Source of the DNA: Pseudomonadota bacterium
GTDB lineage: Bacteria; Pseudomonadota; Alphaproteobacteria; Rhizobiales; Rhizobiaceae
NCBI GenBank assembly: GCA_023433855.1
Contig: JAEYTV010000298.1
Coordinates: 1 to 17,463 of the forward strand
Direction of reading: 5' to 3'
Length of the DNA: 17,463 nt
Part shown: positions 7,286 to 15,217 of the stretch, piece by piece
Layout of the letters: each line of letters opens with the position of its first letter
Position numbering within the stretch: position 1 is the stretch's first letter
Translations under genes and position numbers: made by a program
Notes under the pieces: model-generated
Told to the model about the DNA's origin: nothing
What the model saw: the letters and a program-made list of their open reading frames with translations, nothing else
The model's database searches: none

Positions 7286-8230
7286 CTAATCCGGGTTTTT
7301 GGCCTGTTTTGCAAGAGGGTGATGCGTTTCCACCAGGTCGCGAAGCCGTTCTTCCAAGACATGTGTGTAGATTTGCGTGGTGGAAATGTCCGAATGGCCG
7401 AGCAGTTCCTGCACGACACGCAGGTCTGCGCCGTTGTGAAGCAGGTGGCTGGCGAAGGCGTGACGCATGACATGCGGCGAGATCGACGGAGCCCGCAGCC
7501 CCGCTCTCGCCGCAAGGCTCTTCAGGTCCCGCGCGAAGACCTGGCGCGACAGATAGCCGTCCTTTCCCTCCGAAGGGAAAAGCCAGGGGCTGTCGCCTTT
7601 CTTTGCCACCAAGGCGGCGCGCGCCTCACCATAGGACCTGAGCGCAACCATGGCCGAGCGTGAAAGGGGAACGAGCCTTTCCTTGTTGCCTTTTCCACGA
7701 ACCAGGAGGAATCGCCCCTCCTGTTCAAGGATCTTCGCCGGCAGCGAAACGAGTTCGCTGACGCGCATGCCAGTGGCGTATAACAGTTCCAGGAGCGTCA
7801 GCATCCGCAGGCGCAGAAACTGGTCAGGACCCGGCTCGGCCGCTTCCCTTGCCGCCAGTTCCAGGAGCCTCCCGACCTCGTCCTCGCTCATGGTCTTTGG
7901 CAAGCCACGTGCCTTCTTTGGCGCATCGAGAACCGCGGTGGGGTCGTCACCTCGCACTCCTTCTGCGTAGAGAAACTTGTAGAATTGCCGCATCGCGGAG
8001 AGCCTGCGAGCCTGAGACGTGGCCGCAAACCCTCGCCGGCCGAGATGCGCGAGATAGCTGGAGAGGTCGGAACTGTCGGCCCTAAGCGGCGATTTGCCCG
8101 AGCTTGCGAGAAATTCGTGCAAATCCTCCAGGTCCCTTTCATATGACGCAAGCGTGTTACTCGCCGCGCCCCGTTCGGCACTCATCATCTCAAGGAAGGC
8201 TTCCACATGGGCGCGGGAGAGGTCGGTCAT
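7286..8230 (-). CDS. xerD: Site-specific tyrosine recombinase XerD
   Basis: 314 aa, with an N-terminal SAM-like core-binding domain (about 3-90) and a catalytic domain (about 110-300). The full tyrosine-recombinase set is visible: R156 in A-T-G-M-R-V-S-E, the K in G-K-G-N-K-E (about 180-184), H253 and R256 in H-V-M-R, H279 in L-L-G-H-S and nucleophile Y288 in T-T-Q-I-Y-T-H. With XerC it resolves chromosome dimers at dif under FtsK control. Its position beside accA and divergent from aroK is the usual rhizobial place for chromosomal XerD, which argues against a phage or integron integrase. The gene begins 6 bp after a small membrane-protein gene, so the two are probably cotranscribed. Confidence 0.95.
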   Translation of the reverse strand: MTDLSRAHVEAFLEMMSAERGAASNTLASYERDLEDLHEFLASSGKSPLRADSSDLSSYLAHLGRRGFAATSQARRLSAMRQFYKFLYAEGVRGDDPTAVLDAPKKARGLPKTMSEDEVGRLLELAAREAAEPGPDQFLRLRMLTLLELLYATGMRVSELVSLPAKILEQEGRFLLVRGKGNKERLVPLSRSAMVALRSYGEARAALVAKKGDSPWLFPSEGKDGYLSRQVFARDLKSLAARAGLRAPSISPHVMRHAFASHLLHNGADLRVVQELLGHSDISTTQIYTHVLEERLRDLVETHHPLAKQAKNPD

Positions 8231-8236
8231 GTCCGG

Positions 8237-8395
8237 CTATCTTTGCGGCGGGGCGGCATTGAGCCGCTCCGATGGGATGCGGACCGTTACGTCGCGCTCG
8301 TGGGGTTCCACAAGCATAACAAGTGCCACCATGCTCCCGTACGCGATGCCAGCAAGCACCGCCAGCACGAATAGGAAACGGAACAAAGTGGGCAT
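8237..8395 (-). CDS. Small single-span membrane protein, function unknown
   Basis: 52 aa from ATG 8395, chosen because GGAG lies about 7 nt upstream and a good promoter sits just beyond. The GTG at 8422 would fall at the predicted transcription start. Residues 6-29 form one strongly hydrophobic helix (F-R-F-L-F-V-L-A-V-L-A-G), followed by a short charged tail with PHERDVTVRIPSERL. I recall similar tiny proteins upstream of xerD in other rhizobia, but no function. It is divergent from aroK and 6 bp from xerD. The hydrophobic helix, ribosome binding site, promoter and tight spacing together support a real gene. Confidence 0.72.
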   Translation of the reverse strand: MPTLFRFLFVLAVLAGIAYGSMVALVMLVEPHERDVTVRIPSERLNAAPPQR

Positions 8396-8422
8396 CGTGA
8401 ACTCCGCGAAGGTGCGTCGCAC

Positions 8423-8451
8423 TATATCGGTAATGGTTTACGGATCGGCAA
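8423..8451 (-). promoter_or_regulatory. Predicted sigma-70-type promoter for the small membrane protein-xerD unit
   Basis: Minus strand: -35 TTGCCG (8451-8446), 17-bp spacer, -10 GATATA (8428-8423). The transcript would start about 20 nt before ATG 8395, leaving room for the GGAG ribosome binding site. Confidence 0.55.
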
Positions 8452-8490
8452 GAACAAACGCTCCGCTTTGTCTTTCCAACGGGTACCCGC

Positions 8491-8519
8491 TTGACGCTTC
8501 ACTGGCATTTGTCGATACC
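8491..8519 (+). promoter_or_regulatory. Predicted sigma-70-type promoter for aroK-aroB-CBS operon
   Basis: Plus strand: -35 TTGACG (8491-8496), 17-bp spacer, -10 GATACC (8514-8519). The start point would be near 8526, only a few bases before ATG 8529 and about 18 nt before ATG 8544. If correct, it favours the second ATG as the aroK start. Confidence 0.45.
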
Positions 8520-8528
8520 GTCCTTGAA

Positions 8529-9128
8529 ATGGACGCCCCGACGATGACAGAAGCCCAAACCCTTAACGAACAGGCACGCGCCGCTCTCGGGAAGCGGAAC
8601 CTTGTGTTCGTCGGACTGATGGGAGCCGGCAAGTCGGTCATCGGGCGGTTGGTCGCGCAGGCGCTGGGTGTTCCATTCGTCGACACCGACGCGGAGATCG
8701 AGAAGGTGTCTCGCATGAGTATCACCGAACTCTTCGCGGCCTACGGCGAAACGGAATTCCGGGCTCTGGAGACCCGGGTTATCGAACGGCTCTTGAGAAA
8801 CGGCCCCCGGGTGATCTCGACGGGCGGCGGCGCTTTCATCAACGAAAACACGCGCAGGCACATAAAGCAGGGTGGCGTGTCCGTATGGCTGAAGGCTGAT
8901 CTTGAAGTGCTCTGGGAGCGAGTGAACAAACGCGACCACCGACCGTTGTTGAAAACCGCGAACCCGAAGGGAACGCTGGAAAACCTGATGAGACAGCGGT
9001 ATCCGATCTACGCCGAGGCCGATCTCACTGTGCAATCCGAGAACATCCGGAAGGACATGATGGTCGGGGAGGTACTGTCGGCGGTGGTGAGTCTAGCTAA
9101 TGGTTCGAGCAAAGGTGAGTACCAATGA
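8529..9128 (+). CDS. aroK: Shikimate kinase
   Basis: 199 aa from ATG 8529 (194 aa if ATG 8544 is used; neither has a strong Shine-Dalgarno, and a promoter at 8491-8519 favours 8544). Numbering from 8529: Walker A G-L-M-G-A-G-K-S (29-36), D52/D54 in V-D-T-D-A-E-I-E, shikimate-binding R78 in E-T-E-F-R, S-T-G-G-G (97-101), lid R138 in D-H-R-P-L-L and R158 in R-Y-P-I-Y-A-E. It phosphorylates shikimate to shikimate 3-phosphate with ATP, step five of chorismate synthesis, in the cytoplasm. The stop overlaps the aroB start (ATGA). The frame continues far upstream as xerD antisense, which is not coding. Confidence 0.96.
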   Translation: MDAPTMTEAQTLNEQARAALGKRNLVFVGLMGAGKSVIGRLVAQALGVPFVDTDAEIEKVSRMSITELFAAYGETEFRALETRVIERLLRNGPRVISTGGGAFINENTRRHIKQGGVSVWLKADLEVLWERVNKRDHRPLLKTANPKGTLENLMRQRYPIYAEADLTVQSENIRKDMMVGEVLSAVVSLANGSSKGEYQ

Positions 9129-10267
9129 ACGTATCATCTCGACCGATGGAGCGGCCCATGGAACGGGTGGTCCATGTTCCTCTTGGCGACCGAGCCTATG
9201 ACATCCTGATCGGTCCCGGCCTGACGGCGCACGCCGGTGGTGAGATCACATCGCGGCTGAAAGGTCGCAAAGCCGCGATCGTAACGGATGAAAATGTCGC
9301 GCCCCTCTACCTCGAAATGTTGATGGACAGCCTGCAGACTGACGGAATCGAGGCAGTCTCGCTCACGTTGCCGGCAGGTGAAAAGACCAAGAGCCTCGAT
9401 CATCTGGCGACCGTCTGCGATATGGTGCTGTCGGCCCGAATCGAACGAAACGATGTCGTCATCGCGCTAGGTGGCGGGGTGATCGGAGATCTCGCCGGTT
9501 TTGCAGCCGGCATCGTCCGGCGAGGGGTTCGCTTCGTGCAGATGCCGAGTACGCTTCTGGCTCAGGTCGACTCCTCCGTCGGAGGCAAGACCGGCATCAA
9601 CACGCCGCACGGAAAGAACCTGCTCGGAGTGTTCCATCAGCCGAGCCTCGTGCTTGCTGATACGGCTGTTCTCGACACCCTGTCGGACCGGGAGTTTCGC
9701 GCCGGCTATGCCGAGGTCGCCAAATACGGGCTGATAGACAAGCCGGAGTTCTTCGACTGGCTTGAGAAAAACTGGAAGCAGGTGTTCGAAGGCGGGCCGG
9801 AGCGGATCGAGGCAATCGCCATCAGCTGCCAGGCCAAGGCGGACGTCGTCGTGGAAGACGAACGGGAAAACGGCCGTCGTGCCTTGCTTAATCTGGGCCA
9901 CACCTTCGGCCACGCGCTCGAAGCCGCTACCGAATACGACAGCCGGCGTTTGGTGCACGGGGAGGGGGTCGCGATCGGGATGGTGCTCGCTTACGAGTTC
10001 TCTGCTCGCCTGAACCTTGCAAGTCCGGACGATGCCGAGCGCGTGGCTGCGCACCTGAGGGCGGTCGGCCTGCCGACGTCGATCAGAGACATCCCGGGCG
10101 AGTTGCCTCCGACCGACAAACTCCTGGCTGCGATCGCCCAGGACAAGAAGGTGCAGGGCGGCAAACTCACTTTTATTCTGACGCGTGGCATTGGACAGGC
10201 GTTCATCGCGAATGACGTAGCATCGTCGCAAGTCCTGAGCTTCCTGGAGGAAAAGCGGTCCCAATGA
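9125..10267 (+). CDS. aroB: 3-dehydroquinate synthase
   Basis: 380 aa. The start overlaps the aroK stop, with GGTGAG upstream. The NAD-binding and active-site landmarks are present: D-E-N-V-A-P-L-Y (about 55-62), LPAGEKTKS (82-90), L-G-G-G-V-I-G-D (115-122), P-S-T-L-L-A-Q-V-D-S-S-V-G-G-K-T (141-156), E197 in A-G-Y-A-E-V, H259-T-F-G-H263 and H279-G-E-G-V. The Glu and His residues correspond to the family's divalent-metal site. It converts DAHP to 3-dehydroquinate in the second shikimate-pathway step. It is translationally coupled on both sides: ATGA with aroK and ATGA with the CBS-domain gene. Confidence 0.97.
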   Translation: MNVSSRPMERPMERVVHVPLGDRAYDILIGPGLTAHAGGEITSRLKGRKAAIVTDENVAPLYLEMLMDSLQTDGIEAVSLTLPAGEKTKSLDHLATVCDMVLSARIERNDVVIALGGGVIGDLAGFAAGIVRRGVRFVQMPSTLLAQVDSSVGGKTGINTPHGKNLLGVFHQPSLVLADTAVLDTLSDREFRAGYAEVAKYGLIDKPEFFDWLEKNWKQVFEGGPERIEAIAISCQAKADVVVEDERENGRRALLNLGHTFGHALEAATEYDSRRLVHGEGVAIGMVLAYEFSARLNLASPDDAERVAAHLRAVGLPTSIRDIPGELPPTDKLLAAIAQDKKVQGGKLTFILTRGIGQAFIANDVASSQVLSFLEEKRSQ

Positions 10268-11151
10268 CGTCCAAGAGTGGCCTGCTATCGCGTTTCGTCA
10301 ACGCGCTTATTCGTGGTCTTCTTCACTCGTCCGGCGTTCGGCTGGCGCAGGAAACGCTCCTCCTCTCCGGCCACGACGACCTGCATGCAGCACTGGATGT
10401 CATCCACCGCAACGGGAACTTCGACAAGCAGGACCGGGACCGCTTGAGCGGGCTCTTCGAGCTCGAGGAACTGGAAGTCTCGGACGTCATGAAGCACCGC
10501 ACCGTCATGCGGGCGATCAACGCTGACGATCCGCCGGAAGTGGTCATACGTGGCGTTCTGGAAAGCCCCTACACCCGCATGCCTGTTTGGCGAGGCTCCA
10601 CAGAGAACATCATAGGCGTCGTGCATGCCAAAGACCTGCTGCGAGCGCTGGCCGAACGGGATATCGAGCCGGCTAGCATCGATATCGTCAAATTCGCTCA
10701 GAAACCCTGGTTCGTGCCGGACAGCACCAGGCTCAAGGATCAACTGAACGCCTTCCTGCGGCGGAAGGTCCACTTCGCTGTTGTTGTCGATGAATATGGC
10801 GAGGTCCAGGGGATCGTCACCCTTGAGGATATCCTGGAGGAAATCGTTGGTGACATCGCCGATGAACACGACATCGAGATCCGCGGAGTACGACAGGAAT
10901 CGGATGGATCGATCGTCGTTGACGGGGCAGTGCCGATCCGCGACCTCAATCGGGCGCTCGACTGGAACTTGCCGGACAGCGAGGCAACGACGATCGCCGG
11001 GCTGGTGATCCATGAGTCCAAGCTCATACCGGAAGAGCGCCAGGCCTTCACCTTCTATGGGAAGCGCTTCATCGTCATGAAACGCGAGAAGAACCGCATC
11101 ATGCGGCTGCGCATTCGGCCGGCAGAGGATCCGGCGCTGCCTGCCGAGTGA
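10264..11151 (+). CDS. CBS-pair / CorC_HlyC-domain protein lacking the membrane (DUF21/CNNM) domain
   Basis: 295 aa. Two CBS domains (about 75-133 and 145-197) carry the family-typical S-P-Y-T-R-M-P-V-W and D-E-Y-G-E-V-Q-G-I-V-T-L-E-D-I segments. A CorC_HlyC transporter-associated domain follows (about 212-288; VDGAVPIRDLNRALDW, TIAGLVIH). No transmembrane segment is visible at the N-terminus. E. coli CorC is also about this size and soluble. The rhizobial protein I remember after aroB is about 430 aa with an N-terminal DUF21 membrane domain, so this copy appears short. The start is fixed by the ATGA overlap with aroB. Old annotations call such proteins hemolysins; a role in Mg/Co efflux or its regulation is more likely but unproven. 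Confidence 0.85.
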   Translation: MTSKSGLLSRFVNALIRGLLHSSGVRLAQETLLLSGHDDLHAALDVIHRNGNFDKQDRDRLSGLFELEELEVSDVMKHRTVMRAINADDPPEVVIRGVLESPYTRMPVWRGSTENIIGVVHAKDLLRALAERDIEPASIDIVKFAQKPWFVPDSTRLKDQLNAFLRRKVHFAVVVDEYGEVQGIVTLEDILEEIVGDIADEHDIEIRGVRQESDGSIVVDGAVPIRDLNRALDWNLPDSEATTIAGLVIHESKLIPEERQAFTFYGKRFIVMKREKNRIMRLRIRPAEDPALPAE

Positions 11152-11207
11152 GGCCATTCGCACCGGGCTCACTTGAGCATCGCGCCGGACGTCCTATCTA
11201 AGCTTAG

Positions 11208-11489
11208 CTACCAACTCGTCGGTTCCCCAGGCGCTGCCGCCTCCACGGCAAGCGCATGGAGACCTGCATCGAGTTCCGGCTTCAGGAGCTCGTTCACCAT
11301 CCGATGGCGGTCCAGCCGGCTCAGCCCCGCGAATTTTCTGGAGACGATACGAACACGCATATGTGTTCCCTCGACGCCGGAGAAATGCGGCTGGTGGCCA
11401 GCATGCTGATGACTTTCGTCCAGCACGATCAGTCGTTCGGGCTCAAGATTGTCGGTGAGCGTCGCTTCGATACGGGCCTTGGCGGACAT
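11208..11489 (-). CDS. BolA family protein
   Basis: 93 aa from ATG 11489, with GGAG 7 nt upstream; the frame is open further upstream but without support. The BolA fold signature is seen: an N-terminal helix (RIEATLTDNLEPERL), H-F-S-G-V-E-G-T-H-M-R-V-R-I-V-S-R-K-F-A-G (35-55), then R-L-D-R-H-R-M-V-N-E-L-L (58-69) and a C-terminal strand with H78. BolA proteins pair with monothiol glutaredoxins around Fe-S clusters and affect iron regulation or cell morphology. The tail A-A-A-P-G-E-P-T-S-W is extra. It converges on the CBS-domain gene and is divergent from the J-domain gene. Which BolA subtype it is cannot be decided by eye. Confidence 0.92.
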   Translation of the reverse strand: MSAKARIEATLTDNLEPERLIVLDESHQHAGHQPHFSGVEGTHMRVRIVSRKFAGLSRLDRHRMVNELLKPELDAGLHALAVEAAAPGEPTSW

Positions 11490-11512
11490 GGTCAGCTCCG
11501 TTGCGAGATGAA

Positions 11513-11530
11513 GGTCGCTGCGAAGCGACC
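11513..11530 (-). promoter_or_regulatory. Stem-loop in the bolA 5' leader
   Basis: A perfect 7-bp inverted repeat, GGTCGCT/AGCGACC, encloses a 4-nt loop (TCGC on the bolA transcript). It lies about 24-41 nt upstream of the bolA start. If the predicted promoter is right, the hairpin sits almost at the mRNA 5' end, a position that often stabilises transcripts. Confidence 0.5.
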
Positions 11531-11542
11531 GCGAGGGGGAAC

Positions 11543-11571
11543 CCACAAACCAGCAAGAAAGCGCTTTGTCA
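11543..11571 (-). promoter_or_regulatory. Predicted bolA promoter
   Basis: Minus strand: a consensus -35 TTGACA (11571-11566), 17-bp spacer and a weak -10 TTTGTG (11548-11543). The start would be near 11536, just upstream of the leader stem-loop. Confidence 0.4.
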
Positions 11572-11575
11572 ATTC

Positions 11576-11604
11576 TTGTCGCGTTCTGTCGGGCGTCCCA
11601 TAAT
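11576..11604 (+). promoter_or_regulatory. Possible promoter for the J-domain protein gene
   Basis: Plus strand: -35 TTGTCG (11576-11581), 17-bp spacer, -10 CATAAT (11599-11604). The start would be near 11611, only about three bases before ATG 11614. Either the message is nearly leaderless or this is not the promoter in use; the GAGGG at 11605-11609 would be lost from such a transcript. Confidence 0.3.
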
Positions 11605-11613
11605 GAGGGCCTT

Positions 11614-12240
11614 ATGAGACTAGATTCCAAATATTTCGATCGCATCCGGACGCGCCGGAAAAGACAGCAGGAAACGGTTGCGCAGGCGCCGACCTGCCAG
11701 TGGGACGGGTGTGACAAACCCGGCGCGCATCGTGCCCCCGTGGGTCGCAATGCAGAAGGCCAGTTCTTCCTGTTCTGCTTCGAGCATGTGAAGGACTACA
11801 ACAAAGGCTACAATTATTTTTCCGGTCTTTCGGACACGGAAATCGCCCGCTATCAGAAGGAGGCGATTACCGGGCACCGCCCGACCTGGACGCTCGGCGT
11901 CAACAAATCGGCGAAGGACGCGCCGCTCCATTCCACCACCCGATCGGGCGGCGCCGGCACGCACCGGGTGCGCGATCCTTTCGGTTTCGTGTCCCAGGCC
12001 CGTCCTGGCGGCGGCTCCCGTTTCGAGACGCAAGGCCGGAAGCTCAAGACATTGGAGGCCAAGGCCTTCGACACGATGGGGCTTGCGGCGAATGCGACTT
12101 CGACGGAGATCAAAAGCCGTTACAAGGAACTCGTGAAGAAACATCACCCGGACGCCAATGGCGGGGACCGCGGCTCGGAAGAACGTTTTCGCGCTGTCAT
12201 TCAAGCATATCAGTTGTTGAAGCAGGCGGGTTTCTGCTAA
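11614..12240 (+). CDS. J-domain (DnaJ-like) protein with Cys/His N-terminal module
   Basis: 208 aa from ATG 11614, with GAGGG upstream. A C-terminal J domain (about 150-208) has the Hsp70-stimulating H178-P-D180 loop in K-K-H-H-P-D-A-N-G-G-D and the final helix FRAVIQAYQLLK. The N-terminal 75 residues contain C28-x4-C33, H39, then C55-F-E-H58, a spacing that could bind a metal, followed by aromatic-rich DYNKGYNYFSGL. A Gly/Ser/Arg-rich linker (about 100-145) connects the halves. There is no classical DnaJ Gly/Phe or CXXCXGXG zinc domain, so this is a specialised J-protein rather than DnaJ. Position: divergent from bolA, 61 bp upstream of cobS. The client is unknown; a link to cobaltochelatase is only contextual. 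Confidence 0.88.
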   Translation: MRLDSKYFDRIRTRRKRQQETVAQAPTCQWDGCDKPGAHRAPVGRNAEGQFFLFCFEHVKDYNKGYNYFSGLSDTEIARYQKEAITGHRPTWTLGVNKSAKDAPLHSTTRSGGAGTHRVRDPFGFVSQARPGGGSRFETQGRKLKTLEAKAFDTMGLAANATSTEIKSRYKELVKKHHPDANGGDRGSEERFRAVIQAYQLLKQAGFC

Positions 12241-12301
12241 GCCGTAGGCGTTGCGGCAGTGAGGATGACGGCCGGGCGGCGGCTCGCGCCTTGGAGACAT
12301 T

Positions 12302-13294
12302 ATGAGTAAGATTGATCTAGACATTTCCAATCTTCCGGATACCACCGTTTCGGTCCGGGAAGTTTTCGGAATCGATACCGACATCAAGGTTCCGGCCTAC
12401 AGCCACGGCGACCCCTACGTACCGGACCTCGATCCCGACTACCTGTTCGACCGCGATACAACGCTCGCCATCCTCGCAGGCTTTGCCCACAACAGACGTG
12501 TCATGGTGTCCGGCTTCCACGGTACCGGCAAATCCACCCATATCGAACAGGTCGCTGCCCGGCTCAACTGGCCCTGCGTGCGCGTCAACCTGGATAGCCA
12601 TGTCAGCCGTATCGATCTCGTCGGCAAGGACGCGATCGTCCTTAAGGACGGCAAGCAGGTCACCGAGTTCAAGGATGGCATTCTGCCCTGGGCCTACCAG
12701 CACAATGTGGCACTCGTCTTCGACGAGTACGACGCCGGGCGTCCAGACGTGATGTTCGTTATCCAGCGCGTGCTGGAGTCCTCCGGCCGCCTGACGCTGC
12801 TCGACCAAAGCCGGGTCATCCGCCCTCATCCCGCCTTCCGCCTCTTTGCAACGGCCAACACGGTGGGTCTCGGCGATACGACGGGCCTCTATCACGGGAC
12901 CCAGCAGATCAACCAGGCGCAGATGGACCGCTGGTCGATCGTCACCACGCTGAACTACCTGCCGCATGACAAGGAAGTCGACATCGTCACCGCGAAGGTG
13001 AAGAGCTTCGGCAGCACTGCGGAAGGCCGTGAGACGGTTGCGAAGATGGTCCGCGTGGCAGACCTGACGCGCTCAGCCTTCGTCAACGGCGACCTTTCCA
13101 CGGTCATGAGCCCTCGCACGGTCATCACCTGGGCAGAGAACGCCGAGATCTTCGGTGACGTGGCCTTCGCGTTCCGCATCACCTTCCTCAACAAGTGCGA
13201 CGAACTGGAGCGGACGCTGGTGGCAGAACAGTACCAGCGGGCATTCGGCGTCGAGCTGAAGGAGAGCGCCGCCAACATCGTGCTCGGGGCCTGA
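12302..13294 (+). CDS. cobS: Cobaltochelatase subunit CobS (AAA+ ATPase)
   Basis: 330 aa, the usual CobS length, with GGAG upstream of ATG 12302. Walker A is G71-F-H-G-T-G-K-S-T79 and Walker B is V-A-L-V-F-D141-E-Y-D (about 136-144). Sensor-type segments F-A-T-A-N-T-V-G and a C-terminal helical lid follow. The N-terminus [13 protein letters not shown] matches CobS. CobS hexamers with CobT drive ATP-dependent insertion of Co(II) by CobN into hydrogenobyrinic acid a,c-diamide in the aerobic B12 pathway, by analogy with BchI of magnesium chelatase. cobT follows after 17 bp. No cobalamin riboswitch is recognisable in the 61 bp before it. Confidence 0.96.
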   Translation: MSKIDLDISNLPDTTVSVREVFGIDTDIKVPAYSHGDPYVPDLDPDYLFDRDTTLAILAGFAHNRRVMVSGFHGTGKSTHIEQVAARLNWPCVRVNLDSHVSRIDLVGKDAIVLKDGKQVTEFKDGILPWAYQHNVALVFDEYDAGRPDVMFVIQRVLESSGRLTLLDQSRVIRPHPAFRLFATANTVGLGDTTGLYHGTQQINQAQMDRWSIVTTLNYLPHDKEVDIVTAKVKSFGSTAEGRETVAKMVRVADLTRSAFVNGDLSTVMSPRTVITWAENAEIFGDVAFAFRITFLNKCDELERTLVAEQYQRAFGVELKESAANIVLGA

Positions 13295-13311
13295 GGCGCG
13301 GAGGCGAACCG

Positions 13312-15210
13312 ATGGCAGGTCGTGGAGACAACTCGAAAGCAAAGTCCGGCAGTTCGGTCGACACCGAACCGTTGCGCCGGGCGATCACCGGTTGCGTGCG
13401 CTCGATCGCCGGCGACAGCGAGGTTGAAGTCTCGTTTGCGAACGAGCGCCCGGGTCTCGCCGGTGAACGCATCCGCCTTCCCGAGCTTTCCAAGCGCCCG
13501 ACTGCCCACGAGCTTGCGGTAACCCGCGGCCTTGGCGATTCAATGGCGCTGCGGCTTGCCTGCCATGACACGAATGTTCATGCGACCATGTCTCCACAGG
13601 GCAGCGATGCACGCACAGTCTTCGATGCTGTGGAGCAGGCGCGGGTGGAATCGATCGGCGCGTTGCGCATGGCGGGGGTGGCGGCCAATCTGGACGCCAT
13701 GCAGACTGAGAAATATGCCAAGGCCAATTTCGCCGGCATCGAGCGCCAGGAGGATGCGCCGATTGCCGAGGCCGTCGCGATGCTCGTTCGTGAGAAGTTG
13801 ACCGGACAGAAACCGCCGGTCAGCGCCGGTAAGGTGCTTGATCTGTGGCGTCCCTTCATCGAGGAGAAGGCGGCCGGCGATCTTGACAATCTGAGGGGCG
13901 TGATCGAGGACCAGCAGGCGTTCGGCAAGCTCGTGCGCCACATGCTGTCTTCGATGCAGATGGCCGAGGAATTCGCGGAGGAGGACACCGAGCCAGAAGA
14001 GCTCGAGAATCCCAACGAAGAAGAGCAGCCACGCAGCGGTGAGACCGATAACGAAGAGGTGGAGGAAGAAGCGGGCTCGGATGCGGCTCCTGCTGAACAG
14101 AGCGAGGCGGCCGATGAGGAGCTCGACGAAGGCGAGATGGATGGCGCGGAGATGTCCGACGACGATATGTCCGACGACGCCGACGAGCACTCCGAGACAC
14201 CCGGTGAGACGAGAAGACCCCAGAGCCCCTTCGACGATTTCAACGAGAAGGTCGACTACAAGATCTTCACCCAGGAATTTGATGAAGAGGTCTTGGCCGA
14301 GGAGCTCTGCGACGAGGCGGAGCTGGATCGGCTGCGGGCGTTCCTCGACAAGCAACTCGCCCACCTCCAAGGCGCCGTCGGGCGACTTGCCAACAGGCTG
14401 CAGCGGCGCCTCATGGCGCAGCAGAACCGTTCCTGGGACTTTGATCTGGAAGAGGGCTATCTCGATCCGGCACGTCTTGTCCGTCTGATCATCGACCCCA
14501 TGCAACCTCTTTCCTTCAAGAAAGAGCGCGACACGCAATTCCGAGACACCGTGGTATCTCTGGTCATCGACAATTCCGGATCGATGCGTGGCCGGCCGAT
14601 CACGGTGGCTGCCACCTGCGCCGACATTCTCGCCCGGACCTTGGAGCGTTGCGGCGTCAAGGTTGAGATCCTCGGCTTCACCACGAAAGCGTGGAAAGGC
14701 GGCCAGTCGCGTGAGAAATGGCTGTCCAGCGGCAAGCAGGCCGCACCGGGGCGGCTCAACGACTTGCGACATATTGTTTATAAGTCGGCCGATGCGCCGT
14801 GGCGGCGGTCGCGGCGCAACCTCGGCCTTATGATGCGTGAAGGCCTGCTCAAGGAGAACATCGACGGAGAAGCGCTGATGTGGGCGCATGGCCGCCTGAT
14901 TGGCCGTCCCGAACAGCGCAAGATAATGATGATGATTTCAGACGGCGCCCCGGTCGATGATTCGACGCTTTCCGTCAATCCAGGCAATTATCTGGAACGA
15001 CATCTGCGCGCCGTCATCGAACAGATCGAGACGCGTTCACCGGTCGAACTGCTGGCAATCGGCATCGGACACGATGTCACCCGGTACTATCGCAAGGCGG
15101 TTACGATCGTCGATGCGGATGAACTGGCTGGCGCGATGACCGAGCAGCTTGCAGAGCTTTTTGCCGAAAAGAAGAGCACGGGTACCCCTCGCATGCGCCG
15201 GTTTGGTTAG
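13312..15210 (+). CDS. cobT: Cobaltochelatase subunit CobT
   Basis: 632 aa from ATG 13312, with GGAGG about 7 nt upstream; the frame is open earlier but overlaps cobS. Organisation: an N-terminal globular region (about 1-220), a strongly acidic linker of Glu/Asp/Ser/Pro/Ala (about 220-300), a middle domain ([12 protein letters not shown] onward), and a C-terminal von Willebrand A domain. The VWA MIDAS D420-N-S422-G-S424-M is intact, and [12 protein letters not shown] supplies the later MIDAS aspartate. CobT bridges the CobS ATPase ring to CobN, like BchD/ChlD of Mg-chelatase, with the MIDAS contacting the partner. Length and architecture agree with the known rhizobial and Pseudomonas denitrificans CobT type. 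The acidic linker is normal for the family. Confidence 0.96.
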   Translation: MAGRGDNSKAKSGSSVDTEPLRRAITGCVRSIAGDSEVEVSFANERPGLAGERIRLPELSKRPTAHELAVTRGLGDSMALRLACHDTNVHATMSPQGSDARTVFDAVEQARVESIGALRMAGVAANLDAMQTEKYAKANFAGIERQEDAPIAEAVAMLVREKLTGQKPPVSAGKVLDLWRPFIEEKAAGDLDNLRGVIEDQQAFGKLVRHMLSSMQMAEEFAEEDTEPEELENPNEEEQPRSGETDNEEVEEEAGSDAAPAEQSEAADEELDEGEMDGAEMSDDDMSDDADEHSETPGETRRPQSPFDDFNEKVDYKIFTQEFDEEVLAEELCDEAELDRLRAFLDKQLAHLQGAVGRLANRLQRRLMAQQNRSWDFDLEEGYLDPARLVRLIIDPMQPLSFKKERDTQFRDTVVSLVIDNSGSMRGRPITVAATCADILARTLERCGVKVEILGFTTKAWKGGQSREKWLSSGKQAAPGRLNDLRHIVYKSADAPWRRSRRNLGLMMREGLLKENIDGEALMWAHGRLIGRPEQRKIMMMISDGAPVDDSTLSVNPGNYLERHLRAVIEQIETRSPVELLAIGIGHDVTRYYRKAVTIVDADELAGAMTEQLAELFAEKKSTGTPRMRRFG

Positions 15211-15217
15211 GTTCCGG

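Noticed and set aside
6404..7663. 419-aa plus-strand open frame across accA and xerD
   Set aside because: It is antisense to two well-supported genes, spans their intergenic gap and shows no family motifs.
7286..8230. xerD as an integrase of a mobile element
   Set aside because: It has the chromosomal XerD length and context beside accA and aroK, with no attachment-site repeats or cargo around it.
9467..10264. 265-aa minus-strand open frame opposite aroB
   Set aside because: It is an antisense shadow of a clear enzyme gene, without motifs or a ribosome binding site.
10285..11172. 295-aa minus-strand open frame opposite the CBS-domain gene
   Set aside because: The plus-strand protein has unmistakable CBS and CorC_HlyC motifs; the antisense frame is composition-driven.
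12241..12301. Cobalamin riboswitch before cobS
   Set aside because: The gap of 61 bp is far too short for the roughly 200-nt element, and no B12-box sequence is seen.
13540..14889. 449-aa minus-strand open frame opposite cobT
   Set aside because: It lies entirely inside cobT. Its His/Leu/Arg-rich translation mirrors the acidic linker and GC-rich codons, and no domain is recognisable.
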